Assembly (NCBI GenBank): GCA_017396555.1
Contig: JAFQLS010000025.1
Span: 62,001-126,000 of the forward strand
Direction of reading: 5' to 3'
Length of the DNA: 64,000 nt
Source: Lachnospiraceae bacterium
GTDB taxonomy: Bacteria; Bacillota; Clostridia; Lachnospirales; Lachnospiraceae
Shown here in pieces: positions 43,673-53,137 of this stretch. The notes beneath the pieces were generated by a model that was not told where the DNA came from, searched no databases, and saw nothing but the letters and a program-made list of their open reading frames with translations. The position numbers and the translations under genes were made by a program. The first letter of the stretch is position 1. Every line of letters begins with the position of its first letter.

Positions 43673-44524
43673 TTATTTTTTACCGGTATCTTTCAATTCA
43701 GTTATAACCAGTACCTCTTCCAAATGTGCAAAATCCACAACCGGTGTGATTTGAGCTGATTTAGTAAGGTTGTTTGGATCATCTTTAATATTTTTAACAT
43801 AACCAATAAGTATTCCCGGAAGAAACTTCTGACTTATATTAGAGGTGACAATCATATCTCCATCAGCAACTTTAGCATCTTTATCAATATTAATTACCGA
43901 CAAAACACCTTCATTAATCATCATTAGGTCGCCTTTTACAATACATTCATCGGATGTGCTTGAAAATTGGGCACTTACATTGCTCTCATCATCTATAATG
44001 GCTCTGACAATGGAATAATTATCTCCAACCTCTGCGACTATTCCAACAAGTCCTCCATTTCCGATAACATTCATATCAACTTTAATACCATCCTTTGCCC
44101 CTTTATTAATAGTAAAGGTAGAAAACCAGTTGCCGGAATCCTTACTGATAATGCTTGCACCGATTTTGCTATATGAATTATACTTGCTGTCTAATTCATA
44201 TAGTTCACGTAATCTCTGAAGTTCATTTTTTTCCTGAACAGAAAGTGCATTGGACTCTTTAAGTTCTGCAAGTTCCTTCTTAAGAGCTTCATTTTCTGAC
44301 ATAACATCATTAAGTTCTTTAAGATTATCTGATTTATCAGTAAGCCAGATACCAATATCATTCATGCCTGATTGAATAGGTATAACAATTTTTGCGACCG
44401 TATTTTTAACAGGTCTGGCAAAATCATCTATAATAAATGATAAAACAATCATGATAACACATAAAAAGGTTAAAATAGCCAAAAGATATTTAGTTGGAAA
44501 ATGAAATTTGTTTTGATGCTTCAT
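43673..44524 (-). CDS. mreC: Rod shape-determining protein MreC
   Basis: Single-pass protein that links MreB filaments to wall synthesis. One membrane helix at about residues 12-30 and a coiled coil at about 65-110 (DNLKELNDVMSENEALKKELAELKES). The paired beta-barrel MreC domain follows, with GNWFSTFTINKGAKDGIKVDMNVIGNGGLVGIV (start GNWFSTF). Length is 283 residues. Between the mreB-like gene and mreD. Confidence 0.93.
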   Translation of the reverse strand: MKHQNKFHFPTKYLLAILTFLCVIMIVLSFIIDDFARPVKNTVAKIVIPIQSGMNDIGIWLTDKSDNLKELNDVMSENEALKKELAELKESNALSVQEKNELQRLRELYELDSKYNSYSKIGASIISKDSGNWFSTFTINKGAKDGIKVDMNVIGNGGLVGIVAEVGDNYSIVRAIIDDESNVSAQFSSTSDECIVKGDLMMINEGVLSVINIDKDAKVADGDMIVTSNISQKFLPGILIGYVKNIKDDPNNLTKSAQITPVVDFAHLEEVLVITELKDTGKK

Positions 44525-44545
44525 TTTACATACCTTTCAAATATA

Positions 44546-45565
44546 TTAATCATATTTCTTTTCTGTTGGAACATACATCAGACCATGAAGTTCAGGATCT
44601 GATATTATCTTAGAAATACCATGAATTACAGTTTCCGAAGGATTTTCAGCAATATTTACCTTAAGTCCTGTTTCTTTTGTTATTAATCTGTCAAGATTCT
44701 TAATCTGTGCTGAACCACCTGTTAAATAAACACCTTTATTCATAATATCAGCAGCTAATTCTGGCGGAGTTCTTTCAAGGATAATTTTGACAGCATCAAG
44801 AATAGAAAATAGTGATTCTTGAATCGCTTCAAATACAAGACTTGAAGAAATATCCTTGCAAGCCGGAAGACCTGTAACAATATTTCTACCATAAGCTGTA
44901 AATATTGTATCTGATTCATCCATTGCGTCAGCAAGATTTATTTTAAGTGTTTCAGCTGTACGAGAACCAATAACAAGATTGTATTTCTTTTTTACTATAT
45001 TACAAATAGTTTCGTCCAGTTTTGAACCACCGGCTTTTATGATTTTAGTAAGCACAATACCACCTAGAGATATTACTGAAATCTCGGTGGTTTCTGCACC
45101 AATATCAATTATAAGATTTCCTCTTGGACTATCAACATCAATATCTACACCAACTGCTGCGGCTATAGGCTTATCAACAATTGTGATTTTTTTCGATTTC
45201 ACCTTTGATTCAGCTATCAAATCATAAAATGCCTTCTTTTCTACTTCCGTAATATCAGTAGGAACTGCAACGCAAAAATCGCTGCTTCCAACGTTAGCTG
45301 AATTGTTGAATTTTCTAAAAAAGCATTCAAACAATATATCCATATTCTTAATATCAGCTATAACACCTGATTGAACAGGAAATGATACTTCTATATTTGC
45401 CGGTGCTCTCTCATACATTTCATATGCAAAATCACCATAATCAAATACCTCTGTTTTATTTTTAATTGCTATAATATTCTTTTCGTTAAGAACTTTTCCG
45501 GCAGACTGATTTACCAATTTAAAATTACTAGTACCCAAATCCACACCAAATATCTGTTGTGCCAT
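44546..45565 (-). CDS. mreB: MreB-like actin, divergent
   Basis: Actin-family ATPase of the rod-shape system. The phosphate-1 loop is FGVDLGTSNFKLV (most MreB have DLGTANT). The second phosphate loop is IIDIGAETTEISVISLGG and the adenosine motif YLTGGSAQIKNL. Length is 339 residues, starting at M-A-Q-Q with a GGAGAG site nine bases upstream. The sequence is more divergent than housekeeping MreB, so it may be one of several paralogues; its place directly before mreC supports a rod-shape role. Confidence 0.85.
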   Translation of the reverse strand: MAQQIFGVDLGTSNFKLVNQSAGKVLNEKNIIAIKNKTEVFDYGDFAYEMYERAPANIEVSFPVQSGVIADIKNMDILFECFFRKFNNSANVGSSDFCVAVPTDITEVEKKAFYDLIAESKVKSKKITIVDKPIAAAVGVDIDVDSPRGNLIIDIGAETTEISVISLGGIVLTKIIKAGGSKLDETICNIVKKKYNLVIGSRTAETLKINLADAMDESDTIFTAYGRNIVTGLPACKDISSSLVFEAIQESLFSILDAVKIILERTPPELAADIMNKGVYLTGGSAQIKNLDRLITKETGLKVNIAENPSETVIHGISKIISDPELHGLMYVPTEKKYD

Positions 45566-45587
45566 TGTTTGACGCTCTCCTTTCAAA

Positions 45588-46286
45588 TCAATTCATTATA
45601 CCTTTTTCTTTTAAGCTTATATACTTATTGTCACCAATTATTATATGGTCTATTAAATCAATTCCAATTAGTTTACCTGCTTCATAAATTTTTCTTGTGT
45701 TTATTATATCCTCTCTGCTTGGAGTAGGATCTCCACTTGGATGGTTATGAAGTAAAACAACATATACTGAATTATATTTAAGTGCTTCTACAAATAATTC
45801 TCTTGTAGACATAAGAGATGAATTAACGGTTCCTTTAGAAAGCTCAATATGTTTGATTAACATATGCTTTGTATTAAGAAAAGCTGCAATTACAACTTCT
45901 TTTTCCCGATGTCTCATATCTTCCATGAAATAATCAGCAATTCTATCCGGTGACTTAAATGTCACCTTGTCACCCATGCCAGCCTTTGATATCCGCCTTG
46001 ATAATTCACCAATACACTTTAGCTGTACTGCTTTAACCTTACCAATTCCTTTGAATTTCATTAGCTGATTAAGTGATAAGTGATGTAATCCAAGTAATCC
46101 TTTACATTCACCGTTACTATTAAGAATATCTTCTGCCAAAGCTACACTGTGTAACTCATTATTGCCTGTTCGGATAATAGCTGCAATCAGCTCTGCATCT
46201 GACAAATATTCAGGACCATATTTTATACATTTTTCATATGGCTTATTATCGTCATTCATATCCTTAATTCTTTTTGTAACTCTCAT
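45588..46286 (-). CDS. radC: RadC-like JAB-domain protein
   Basis: RadC family protein with an N-terminal helix-hairpin-helix region (LSLNQLMKFKGIGKVKAVQLKCIGEL) and a C-terminal JAB/JAMM domain with HNHPSGDPTPSREDI, the metal-binding motif. A role in DNA repair is traditional but weakly supported. ATG 46286 follows GAGGAG; upstream in-frame codons are intergenic. Length is 232 residues. In many bacteria radC precedes mreB, as here. Confidence 0.92.
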   Translation of the reverse strand: MRVTKRIKDMNDDNKPYEKCIKYGPEYLSDAELIAAIIRTGNNELHSVALAEDILNSNGECKGLLGLHHLSLNQLMKFKGIGKVKAVQLKCIGELSRRISKAGMGDKVTFKSPDRIADYFMEDMRHREKEVVIAAFLNTKHMLIKHIELSKGTVNSSLMSTRELFVEALKYNSVYVVLLHNHPSGDPTPSREDIINTRKIYEAGKLIGIDLIDHIIIGDNKYISLKEKGIMN

Positions 46287-46364
46287 ATATTCTCCTCTCT
46301 GCATTAAGTAATTCTTCCCAATACAAAGATTTAGAACAAAAAAACACATTTTATAATAACATAT

Positions 46365-47645
46365 TTAACTTAATTTAACAATATCTGCATTTAATAATTT
46401 TTGAAGCGACATCATTATACCTAATTTGGCATGATACCATGTAAGCCCACCTTGAAAATATGCTGCATACGGCTCTTTTAGAGGACCATCAGCACTTAAT
46501 TCAATTGATGAACCCTGAACAAAAGCTCCTGCGGCCATTATAACATCAGCATCATAGCCAGGCATTGCCCATGGTTCAGGTGTAACAAAGCTGTCAACCG
46601 GTGCAGCAGCCTGAATACCTTTACAGAATTCAATCAGACCCTCCGGTGTACCAAATTCTACAGCCTGAATTATATCATGTCTAGACTCAGAGCCATTTGG
46701 AACAACCTTGAAGCCTAGTTTTTCATATACATTGGCAGCAAAAACAGCACCCTTAAGTGCTCCTGATACAACTGTTGGTGCTAAGAATAAGCCCTGATAT
46801 AAGGACTGACTAATCCCAAGCGTAGCACCAACTTCCTTTCCAAGTCCTGGCGTTGTAAGTCTGTATGCTGCATTTTCAATACATTCATTTGTTCCACAAA
46901 TGTATCCTCCTATTGGTGCAAGTCCACCACCCGGATTTTTAATAAGGGAGCCAACTACCATATCAGCACCAAAATCTGACGGCTCTATAGTTTCTACAAA
47001 CTCTCCGTAACAATTATCAACCATTACAATCAGCTTTGGATTAATACTTTTAACAAATTTAATCACATCACCAATTTCTGCTACAGATAATGTTTTTCTT
47101 GTTGCATATCCCTTAGAACGTTGTATTGCTATCAGCTTTGTTTTTTCATTGATTGCATTTTTAATCCCTTCCTTATCAAAAGAACCATCAGAAAGTAAAT
47201 CAACCTGATTATAGCTAACACCATATTCTTTTAATGAACCTTTAGAATCTCTTATTCCTATTACCTCTTCTAATGTATCATATGGTTTTCCTGAAATAGA
47301 TAGTAATTCGTCACCAGGACGCAAATTAGAAGATAATGCAACTGCAAGTGCGTGAGTTCCACACACAAGCTGCGGACGAACAAGTGCAGCTTCAGTATTA
47401 AAAACTCTTGCATATACATTTTCAAGAGTATCTCTGCCCAAATCGTTATATCCATATCCTGTTGTCGCTGCAAAATGCACATCACTGACTTTTTCCTGCT
47501 GCATTGCTTTTATAACTTTCATTTGATTATATTCAGCAACTTTGTCAAACTCTTCAAATCTGTTCTTCAAATTGTTTAAGATCTTTTCACAAAAATCAAC
47601 TACTTCATTACTTATGCCAAGACTATTATAAATATCATTAATCAT
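46365..47645 (-). CDS. Aluminium resistance/methionine gamma-lyase family PLP enzyme
   Basis: PLP-dependent fold-type I protein of the family called aluminium resistance or Met_gamma_lyase (PF06838). The PLP pocket is seen as FAATTGYGYNDLGRDTLENVYARVFNTEAALVRPQLVCGTHALA (start FAATTGYGYND), VMVDNCYGEF and the Schiff-base Lys in GSLIKNPGGGLAPIGGYICG. Length is 426 residues. Placed right after miaA in reading order, as in many clostridia. The real substrate is not established. Confidence 0.85.
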   Translation of the reverse strand: MINDIYNSLGISNEVVDFCEKILNNLKNRFEEFDKVAEYNQMKVIKAMQQEKVSDVHFAATTGYGYNDLGRDTLENVYARVFNTEAALVRPQLVCGTHALAVALSSNLRPGDELLSISGKPYDTLEEVIGIRDSKGSLKEYGVSYNQVDLLSDGSFDKEGIKNAINEKTKLIAIQRSKGYATRKTLSVAEIGDVIKFVKSINPKLIVMVDNCYGEFVETIEPSDFGADMVVGSLIKNPGGGLAPIGGYICGTNECIENAAYRLTTPGLGKEVGATLGISQSLYQGLFLAPTVVSGALKGAVFAANVYEKLGFKVVPNGSESRHDIIQAVEFGTPEGLIEFCKGIQAAAPVDSFVTPEPWAMPGYDADVIMAAGAFVQGSSIELSADGPLKEPYAAYFQGGLTWYHAKLGIMMSLQKLLNADIVKLS

Positions 47646-47655
47646 TATTGTTCTC

Positions 47656-48594
47656 CTATCCTATGTTTTTTACTTCTTTTATCATAAATTCAAGCATTTT
47701 ATCTTGTTTATTATTAAAATCCCTATAATCAACCCATGTAACATTTTTTTCTCTTCTAAACCACGTTAATTGTCGTTTAGCAAAATGTCTTGTATTCTTT
47801 TTAATTAATTCTATAGCTTCATCCAGAGAATATTCCCCTGAAATATAAGAATAAATTTCCTTATAGCCTATTCCTTGCATAGATACAAGATTTTGAGAAT
47901 ATCCCATATCTCTTAGATTTTTAACTTCATCGATAAGACCATTTTCAATCATAATATCTACACGCTTGTCTATTCGGGAATACAAGACATCTCTATCATT
48001 GTTTAGGACAAAGTATTTAAAATCATAAGGTGATTCATTTTCTCTTTGTTCTTCGTTATGTTCAGATATTCTATTACCTGTCTGCTTATAATATTCCAGA
48101 GCTCTTATAACTCTTTTTAAATTATTAAAATGAATATTATCTGCGGATACCGGATCAACCTTGCGAAGCATGTCGTGGATATATTCTGAGCCATTTATTT
48201 TTGCGAGCTCATTAAGTTCCTCTCTATAGCTTTTATCAGCATCATTTTGGGCAAAATCTATATCATATAGTATTCCCTGAATATAAAAACCGGTGCCGCC
48301 TACAATAATAGGAATTTTGCCTTTTGAATATATTTCTTCCATATATTTTAATGATAATTCCTTAAACTTCACAATATTAAATTCTTCATCAGGCTCTAAT
48401 TCATCTACAAGATAATGCTTAACACCCTGCATTTCTTCGGGCATAATCTTAGCCGACCCAATATCCATATGTTTATACACCTGAATAGAATCGGCACTAA
48501 TTATCTCTCCATTAACAGCCTTTGCAAGTCCAATAGATAATTCGGTTTTACCAACTGCTGTAGGACCTGTCAAAATAATCAATGGTCTTTTCAT
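47656..48594 (-). CDS. miaA: tRNA dimethylallyltransferase MiaA
   Basis: Transfers a dimethylallyl group to A37 of tRNAs reading UNN codons. The P-loop is ILTGPTAVGKTELSI. Next come ISADSIQVYKHMDIGSAKI, HYLVDELEPDEEFNIVKF, GGTGFYIQGI and the C-terminal RHFAKRQLTWFRRE. ATG 48594 is chosen for GGAGAAG six bases upstream. miaB, which further modifies the same base, is in the same run. Length is 312 residues. Confidence 0.94.
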   Translation of the reverse strand: MKRPLIILTGPTAVGKTELSIGLAKAVNGEIISADSIQVYKHMDIGSAKIMPEEMQGVKHYLVDELEPDEEFNIVKFKELSLKYMEEIYSKGKIPIIVGGTGFYIQGILYDIDFAQNDADKSYREELNELAKINGSEYIHDMLRKVDPVSADNIHFNNLKRVIRALEYYKQTGNRISEHNEEQRENESPYDFKYFVLNNDRDVLYSRIDKRVDIMIENGLIDEVKNLRDMGYSQNLVSMQGIGYKEIYSYISGEYSLDEAIELIKKNTRHFAKRQLTWFRREKNVTWVDYRDFNNKQDKMLEFMIKEVKNIG

Positions 48595-48610
48595 TTTTAC
48601 TTCTCCGTTC

Positions 48611-48640
48611 AAAAAATCAGCGCATCAGCGCAATATTTTA
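48611..48640 (-). repeat. Hairpin repeat, copy 2 (mutL stop/miaA leader)
   Basis: On the minus strand, 48612-48630 contains the same 19-mer as copy 1 (12371-12389), in the same orientation relative to transcription. GCGC-TGAT-GCGC with AAAAT/ATTTT flanks can form a hairpin. The element begins at the mutL stop codon and ends just before the miaA ribosome-binding site. Flanks differ from copy 1. Confidence 0.65.
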
Positions 48641-50467
48641 CACAATCCTCTTGAATTTTTTCTCTAATTCATATTTTGTCATTGAAATTATTGTTGGTCT
48701 TCCGTGAGGACAATTATACGGATTATCAAGTGTAAGCAATTCCTTGATTAATTCATCAGCCTCACGATATGACATACTCATATTTCCTTTTACTGCTGCC
48801 TTACACGACATTGATGCAATCTTTTCCAATATCAAATCGTTCTTGCTTATACCACTTGTTTCATCAGCCAGTGTATCTAACATATTCATAAGCAATTCCT
48901 TTTTGGAAACAGAAAATAAATTATCAGGTACAGCTCTTACAGCATATTCATTTCCGCCAAAATGCTCTATTTCATATCCGATTTCTGTAAATAAATCAAG
49001 GTGTTCCTTCAAAAGATTTTCTTCTTTAAGTGTTAACGAAAGGATAATTGGCGGAACTATCTTCTGTGATGTAACCTGTTTATTTTCAAGAGATTTCATA
49101 GTCCTTTCATACAAGACCTTTTCATGTGCAGCGTGCTGGTCAATAATATACAAGCTATTATTATATTCAATAAGCCAGTATGTATCAAACAATTGACCAA
49201 TTAATTTATGCATTGGCAAAGCTTCTTTTGATAATAATTTATCTTCGAATAAATCAATTTGCTTTGCTTCATATACCGGTGTTTCTTCTTTAAATATGTT
49301 ATCTTGAGTTTTCTTGCTTTCTTCCATTCTTTTTTTCTCAAATGGTTCAATATGCTCAACATAGCTTGTTTTTATAGGATTTGTTTTTTTAACCTGCTTG
49401 TTATTAATCTGATTATCAATAGAGATTTCACTGATAACCGGATGCTTTACTTCCGGAATTTCAACCTCCGGAATCAATTCCTTCTCAACCAATGCGTCCG
49501 CAAGAGATTTATACATAAACGAATAAATTTCGTCCTGATTTCTAAACCTTATTTCCATTTTTGAAGGATGAACATTTACATCACATAATGCCGGTTCTAT
49601 ATTTATTAATAATGCTGTAAATGGATATTTATGTTGCATCATATACGGTTTATATGCTTCTTCAATGCTTCTATATATCATTGCATTTTTTATAAATCTA
49701 CCATTAATAAAATAATTTTCAAAGTTTCTGTTTCCTCTTGAAATAATTGGTTTGCCTATAAATCCTATTATATGAAGAAAATCATTTTTATAATCTACTT
49801 CTATAAGATTAGCAGCTATATCTCTTCCGTAAATATTATAAATTACATCCTTTAATTTACCATTTCCTGATGTATGAATTCTGCTCTGCGAACCATTTAT
49901 AAATCTTATAGAGATTTCAGGATGAGAAAGTGCTATCTTTTCTACAATATCACTTATATATCCTGCTTCTGTTGTTGCTGTCTTTAAAAATTTTCTTCTT
50001 GCAGGAGTATTAAAAAATAAATTTCTAATAATAAATGTTGTACCATCAGGAGCACCAATATCCTCAAGTGTTTTTTCTTCTCCACCTTCAATTACATACC
50101 TTATTCCTGTTAAAGATGTTTTTGTCTTGGTAATTAATTCTACCTGCGACACTGCAGCAATACTTGATAATGCTTCACCCCTAAATCCAAGAGAATCAAT
50201 AGTAAGTAAATCTGCAGCAGTTCTGATTTTGCTTGTTGAATGGCGTAAAAAAGCCATATTTATATCATCTTTATCAATACCACAACCATTATCTGTAATT
50301 CTGATAAAAGATATTCCGCCATCCTTTATTTCTACAGTAATCGCAGTTGAACCAGCATCTATTGCATTTTCCATTAATTCCTTAACAATTGAAGCCGGTC
50401 TGTCTATGACCTCTCCTGCAGCTATTTGATTAATTGTTTCCTGATCTAATAATTTAATATTTACCAT
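48638..50467 (-). CDS. mutL: DNA mismatch repair protein MutL
   Basis: GHKL ATPase/endonuclease that links MutS recognition to strand removal. N-terminal motifs: IAAGEVIDRPASIVKELMENAIDAGST, DNGCGI, GFRGEALSSI. The C-terminal domain carries the metal endonuclease motif DQHAAHEKVLYERT plus CKAAVKG and CPHGRPT, so it is a nicking MutL as expected without MutH. Length is 609 residues with a variable linker around 330-420. Immediately downstream of mutS. Confidence 0.96.
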   Translation of the reverse strand: MVNIKLLDQETINQIAAGEVIDRPASIVKELMENAIDAGSTAITVEIKDGGISFIRITDNGCGIDKDDINMAFLRHSTSKIRTAADLLTIDSLGFRGEALSSIAAVSQVELITKTKTSLTGIRYVIEGGEEKTLEDIGAPDGTTFIIRNLFFNTPARRKFLKTATTEAGYISDIVEKIALSHPEISIRFINGSQSRIHTSGNGKLKDVIYNIYGRDIAANLIEVDYKNDFLHIIGFIGKPIISRGNRNFENYFINGRFIKNAMIYRSIEEAYKPYMMQHKYPFTALLINIEPALCDVNVHPSKMEIRFRNQDEIYSFMYKSLADALVEKELIPEVEIPEVKHPVISEISIDNQINNKQVKKTNPIKTSYVEHIEPFEKKRMEESKKTQDNIFKEETPVYEAKQIDLFEDKLLSKEALPMHKLIGQLFDTYWLIEYNNSLYIIDQHAAHEKVLYERTMKSLENKQVTSQKIVPPIILSLTLKEENLLKEHLDLFTEIGYEIEHFGGNEYAVRAVPDNLFSVSKKELLMNMLDTLADETSGISKNDLILEKIASMSCKAAVKGNMSMSYREADELIKELLTLDNPYNCPHGRPTIISMTKYELEKKFKRIV

Positions 50468-50472
50468 TTATC

Positions 50473-53124
50473 CTACCATCTATTTTTTAATTTGTTTTGT
50501 AGCTTGTACAAAATATTTAATGCCTCAATAGGCGTCATTGATGACAAATCAAGTTCATTTAATTCATTGATAATATCATCTTCTTTTACAGTATCAAACA
50601 AACTCATTTGAGATACCAGAGTATCATCTTCGAGATACTTTTTGTTTTTTGAGGGCTTTATTGAATTCATAGCTATATCCTTAGCTTTAGCACTAATGTC
50701 GGCATCAACTAATTCATTAACAATTTCTTTAGCTCTGTCTATAACCATATCAGGTACTCCTGCAAGCTTAGCTACCTGAATACCATAGCTTTTATCAGCA
50801 CCACCCTTAACAATCTTACGCAAAAATACAATATCATCCCCCTGCTCTTTAACAGCTATACAATAGTTATTAACACTTGCAAGAATTCCTTCAAGTTCAG
50901 TTAATTCATGATAGTGTGTAGCAAATAAAGTTTTTGCACCGATTAACTTTGGATTATTAATATATTCTATAACAGCCCATGCAATACTAAGTCCATCAAA
51001 GGTGCTTGTTCCACGACCTATTTCATCCAAAATAAGAAGACTGTTCTTAGTTGCATTTCTAAGAATATTGGCAACCTCTGTCATTTCAACCATAAATGTA
51101 CTTTGGCCTGACGCAAGATCATCAGATGCACCTACTCTGGTAAATATTCTGTCACATATACCAATGTTTGCATAATTTGCCGGTACAAATGAACCTATCT
51201 GCGCCATTAATACTATTAATGCACTCTGACGCATATATGTAGATTTACCTGCCATATTTGGTCCTGTGATAATTGAAACCCTATTTTTTTCATTATCAAG
51301 ATAAGTATCATTTTCTACAAATAGATTGTTTTGTATCATTTTTTCAACAACAGGATGTCTTCCGCCCTTGATGTCTATAAGTCCTTTTTCGTTTATTTTA
51401 GGACATACAAAATTATTGTGTTCAGCAACATATGCAAGCGAAGCATATACATCAAGTGCAGCAATTGCCTTTGCTGTAGTCTGAATTCTTACCACTTGTT
51501 CTGCAATTTCTTCTCTAACATCATTAAATAAATTATATTCTAATGAGAAAAGTTTTTCTTCTGCACCAAGAATTATATCTTCCAGTTCTTTTAATTTTGG
51601 AGTGATATATCGTTCAGCTGTTGTAAGTGTCTGTTTTCTTGTATAATCATCAGGAAGCGGAACACCTTTAAATGAATTAGTTATTTCTATACAATACCCA
51701 AATACTTTATTGAATTTAATCTTTAGGGTCTTAATTCCGGTTCTTTCTCTTTCCTCAGCTTCAAGGTTAGCAAGCCAGGTTTTACCTTCAGTTTTAGCAT
51801 TTCTAAGTCTATCTATCTCCTGCGAATAACCTTCTTTAATTATGCCACCATCTTTGATTGCAATTGGAGGGTCATCTACTATAGAATTTTCCAACAGGTT
51901 ATAAATATCATATAAAGGATCCATTTCATCATTTATATAGGTTAATAAATCACCTTTATAGTTTTTTATTTGATTTTTTATATGAGGAATCATAGCCAGT
52001 GAATTCTTAAATGCTATTAAATCCCTTGGATTTGCGCTTTTATATGCAACTTTACTGATAAGTCTTTCAAGATCATAAATCGGATTCATATATTCTCTGA
52101 TTTCATCTCTTGTAATCATATCGTTATTAAGCTCTTTTATTGCGTTTTGTCTGGCTTCTATATCTTCTTTGATAATCAATGGTTGTTCAATAAATGTTCT
52201 TAACATTCTTGCTCCCATTGCTGTTTTTGTTTTATCTAATACCCAAAGCAGAGAACCTCTTTTTTGTTTTTCTCTGAGTGTCTCAGTAAGCTCAAGATTT
52301 CTTCGTGTAGAAGTGTCGATTATCATATACTTTCCGGTTGTATATGGTTGGATCGTTGTGAGCTGACACAACGTTGTTTTTTGTGTTTCAAATAGATATT
52401 GTAATAATGCACCGGCAGCAATCACACCATAATTGTAATCATTAAGTCCAAGCCCTGTAAGGTCAATTACTTTAAACTGCTCCTTAAGATTTTTTTCACA
52501 CATTTCATCATCAAAATACCACGAATCAAGAGGAAACACACATATTCCAAGTCTGTTTTTTAAATCATCAACATCTATACCACTAAGAAATAATGAATTA
52601 TTACATACAATTTCTTTTGGCATAAATTTATTTATTTCATCAAGCAATAATCTTAACGAATCAACCTCTGTTACAAAGAAATCACCAGTTGTGATATCAA
52701 CAGTTGCTATTCCAAAATTATCACCTATATATGTAATTGCCATAAGATAACTATTTTTACTTTCATCAAGCCCTGTGGTTATGGTATTCGTACCCGGTGT
52801 AACAATTCTTACAACCTCACGTTTAACAAGACCTTTTGCAAGCTTTGGATCTTCTACCTGTTCTCCAATAGCCACTTTATATCCCATAGAAACAAGCTTG
52901 TTAAGATATACTTCAAGTGCATGATGAGGCACACCACACATAGGTGCTCTCTCCTCAAGTCCGCAGTCCTTACCGGTGAGTGTGAGTTCGAGTTCCTTAG
53001 ATACTAAAATAGCATCATCAAAGAACATTTCATAAAAGTCACCGAGTCTGTAAAATAAAATACAGTCCTTATATTGTTCTTTTGTATCTAAATATTGTTG
53101 CATCATAGGTGACAGTTGTCCCAT
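50473..53124 (-). CDS. mutS: DNA mismatch repair protein MutS
   Basis: Mismatch-binding ATPase. The N-terminal mismatch domain (LSPMMQQYLDTKEQYKDCILFYRLGDFYEMFFDDA, with the Phe-x-Glu wedge in GDFYEMF) is followed by the core and lever, and the ABC-type ATPase with Walker A ITGPNMAGKST, ILDEIGRGTSTFDG and FATHYHELTEL. Start at M of MGQLSPMM, eight bases after GGAGG. Length is 883 residues. The SulP gene ends 13 bases upstream. Confidence 0.96.
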   Translation of the reverse strand: MGQLSPMMQQYLDTKEQYKDCILFYRLGDFYEMFFDDAILVSKELELTLTGKDCGLEERAPMCGVPHHALEVYLNKLVSMGYKVAIGEQVEDPKLAKGLVKREVVRIVTPGTNTITTGLDESKNSYLMAITYIGDNFGIATVDITTGDFFVTEVDSLRLLLDEINKFMPKEIVCNNSLFLSGIDVDDLKNRLGICVFPLDSWYFDDEMCEKNLKEQFKVIDLTGLGLNDYNYGVIAAGALLQYLFETQKTTLCQLTTIQPYTTGKYMIIDTSTRRNLELTETLREKQKRGSLLWVLDKTKTAMGARMLRTFIEQPLIIKEDIEARQNAIKELNNDMITRDEIREYMNPIYDLERLISKVAYKSANPRDLIAFKNSLAMIPHIKNQIKNYKGDLLTYINDEMDPLYDIYNLLENSIVDDPPIAIKDGGIIKEGYSQEIDRLRNAKTEGKTWLANLEAEERERTGIKTLKIKFNKVFGYCIEITNSFKGVPLPDDYTRKQTLTTAERYITPKLKELEDIILGAEEKLFSLEYNLFNDVREEIAEQVVRIQTTAKAIAALDVYASLAYVAEHNNFVCPKINEKGLIDIKGGRHPVVEKMIQNNLFVENDTYLDNEKNRVSIITGPNMAGKSTYMRQSALIVLMAQIGSFVPANYANIGICDRIFTRVGASDDLASGQSTFMVEMTEVANILRNATKNSLLILDEIGRGTSTFDGLSIAWAVIEYINNPKLIGAKTLFATHYHELTELEGILASVNNYCIAVKEQGDDIVFLRKIVKGGADKSYGIQVAKLAGVPDMVIDRAKEIVNELVDADISAKAKDIAMNSIKPSKNKKYLEDDTLVSQMSLFDTVKEDDIINELNELDLSSMTPIEALNILYKLQNKLKNRW

Positions 53125-53137
53125 GATAATACCTCCA

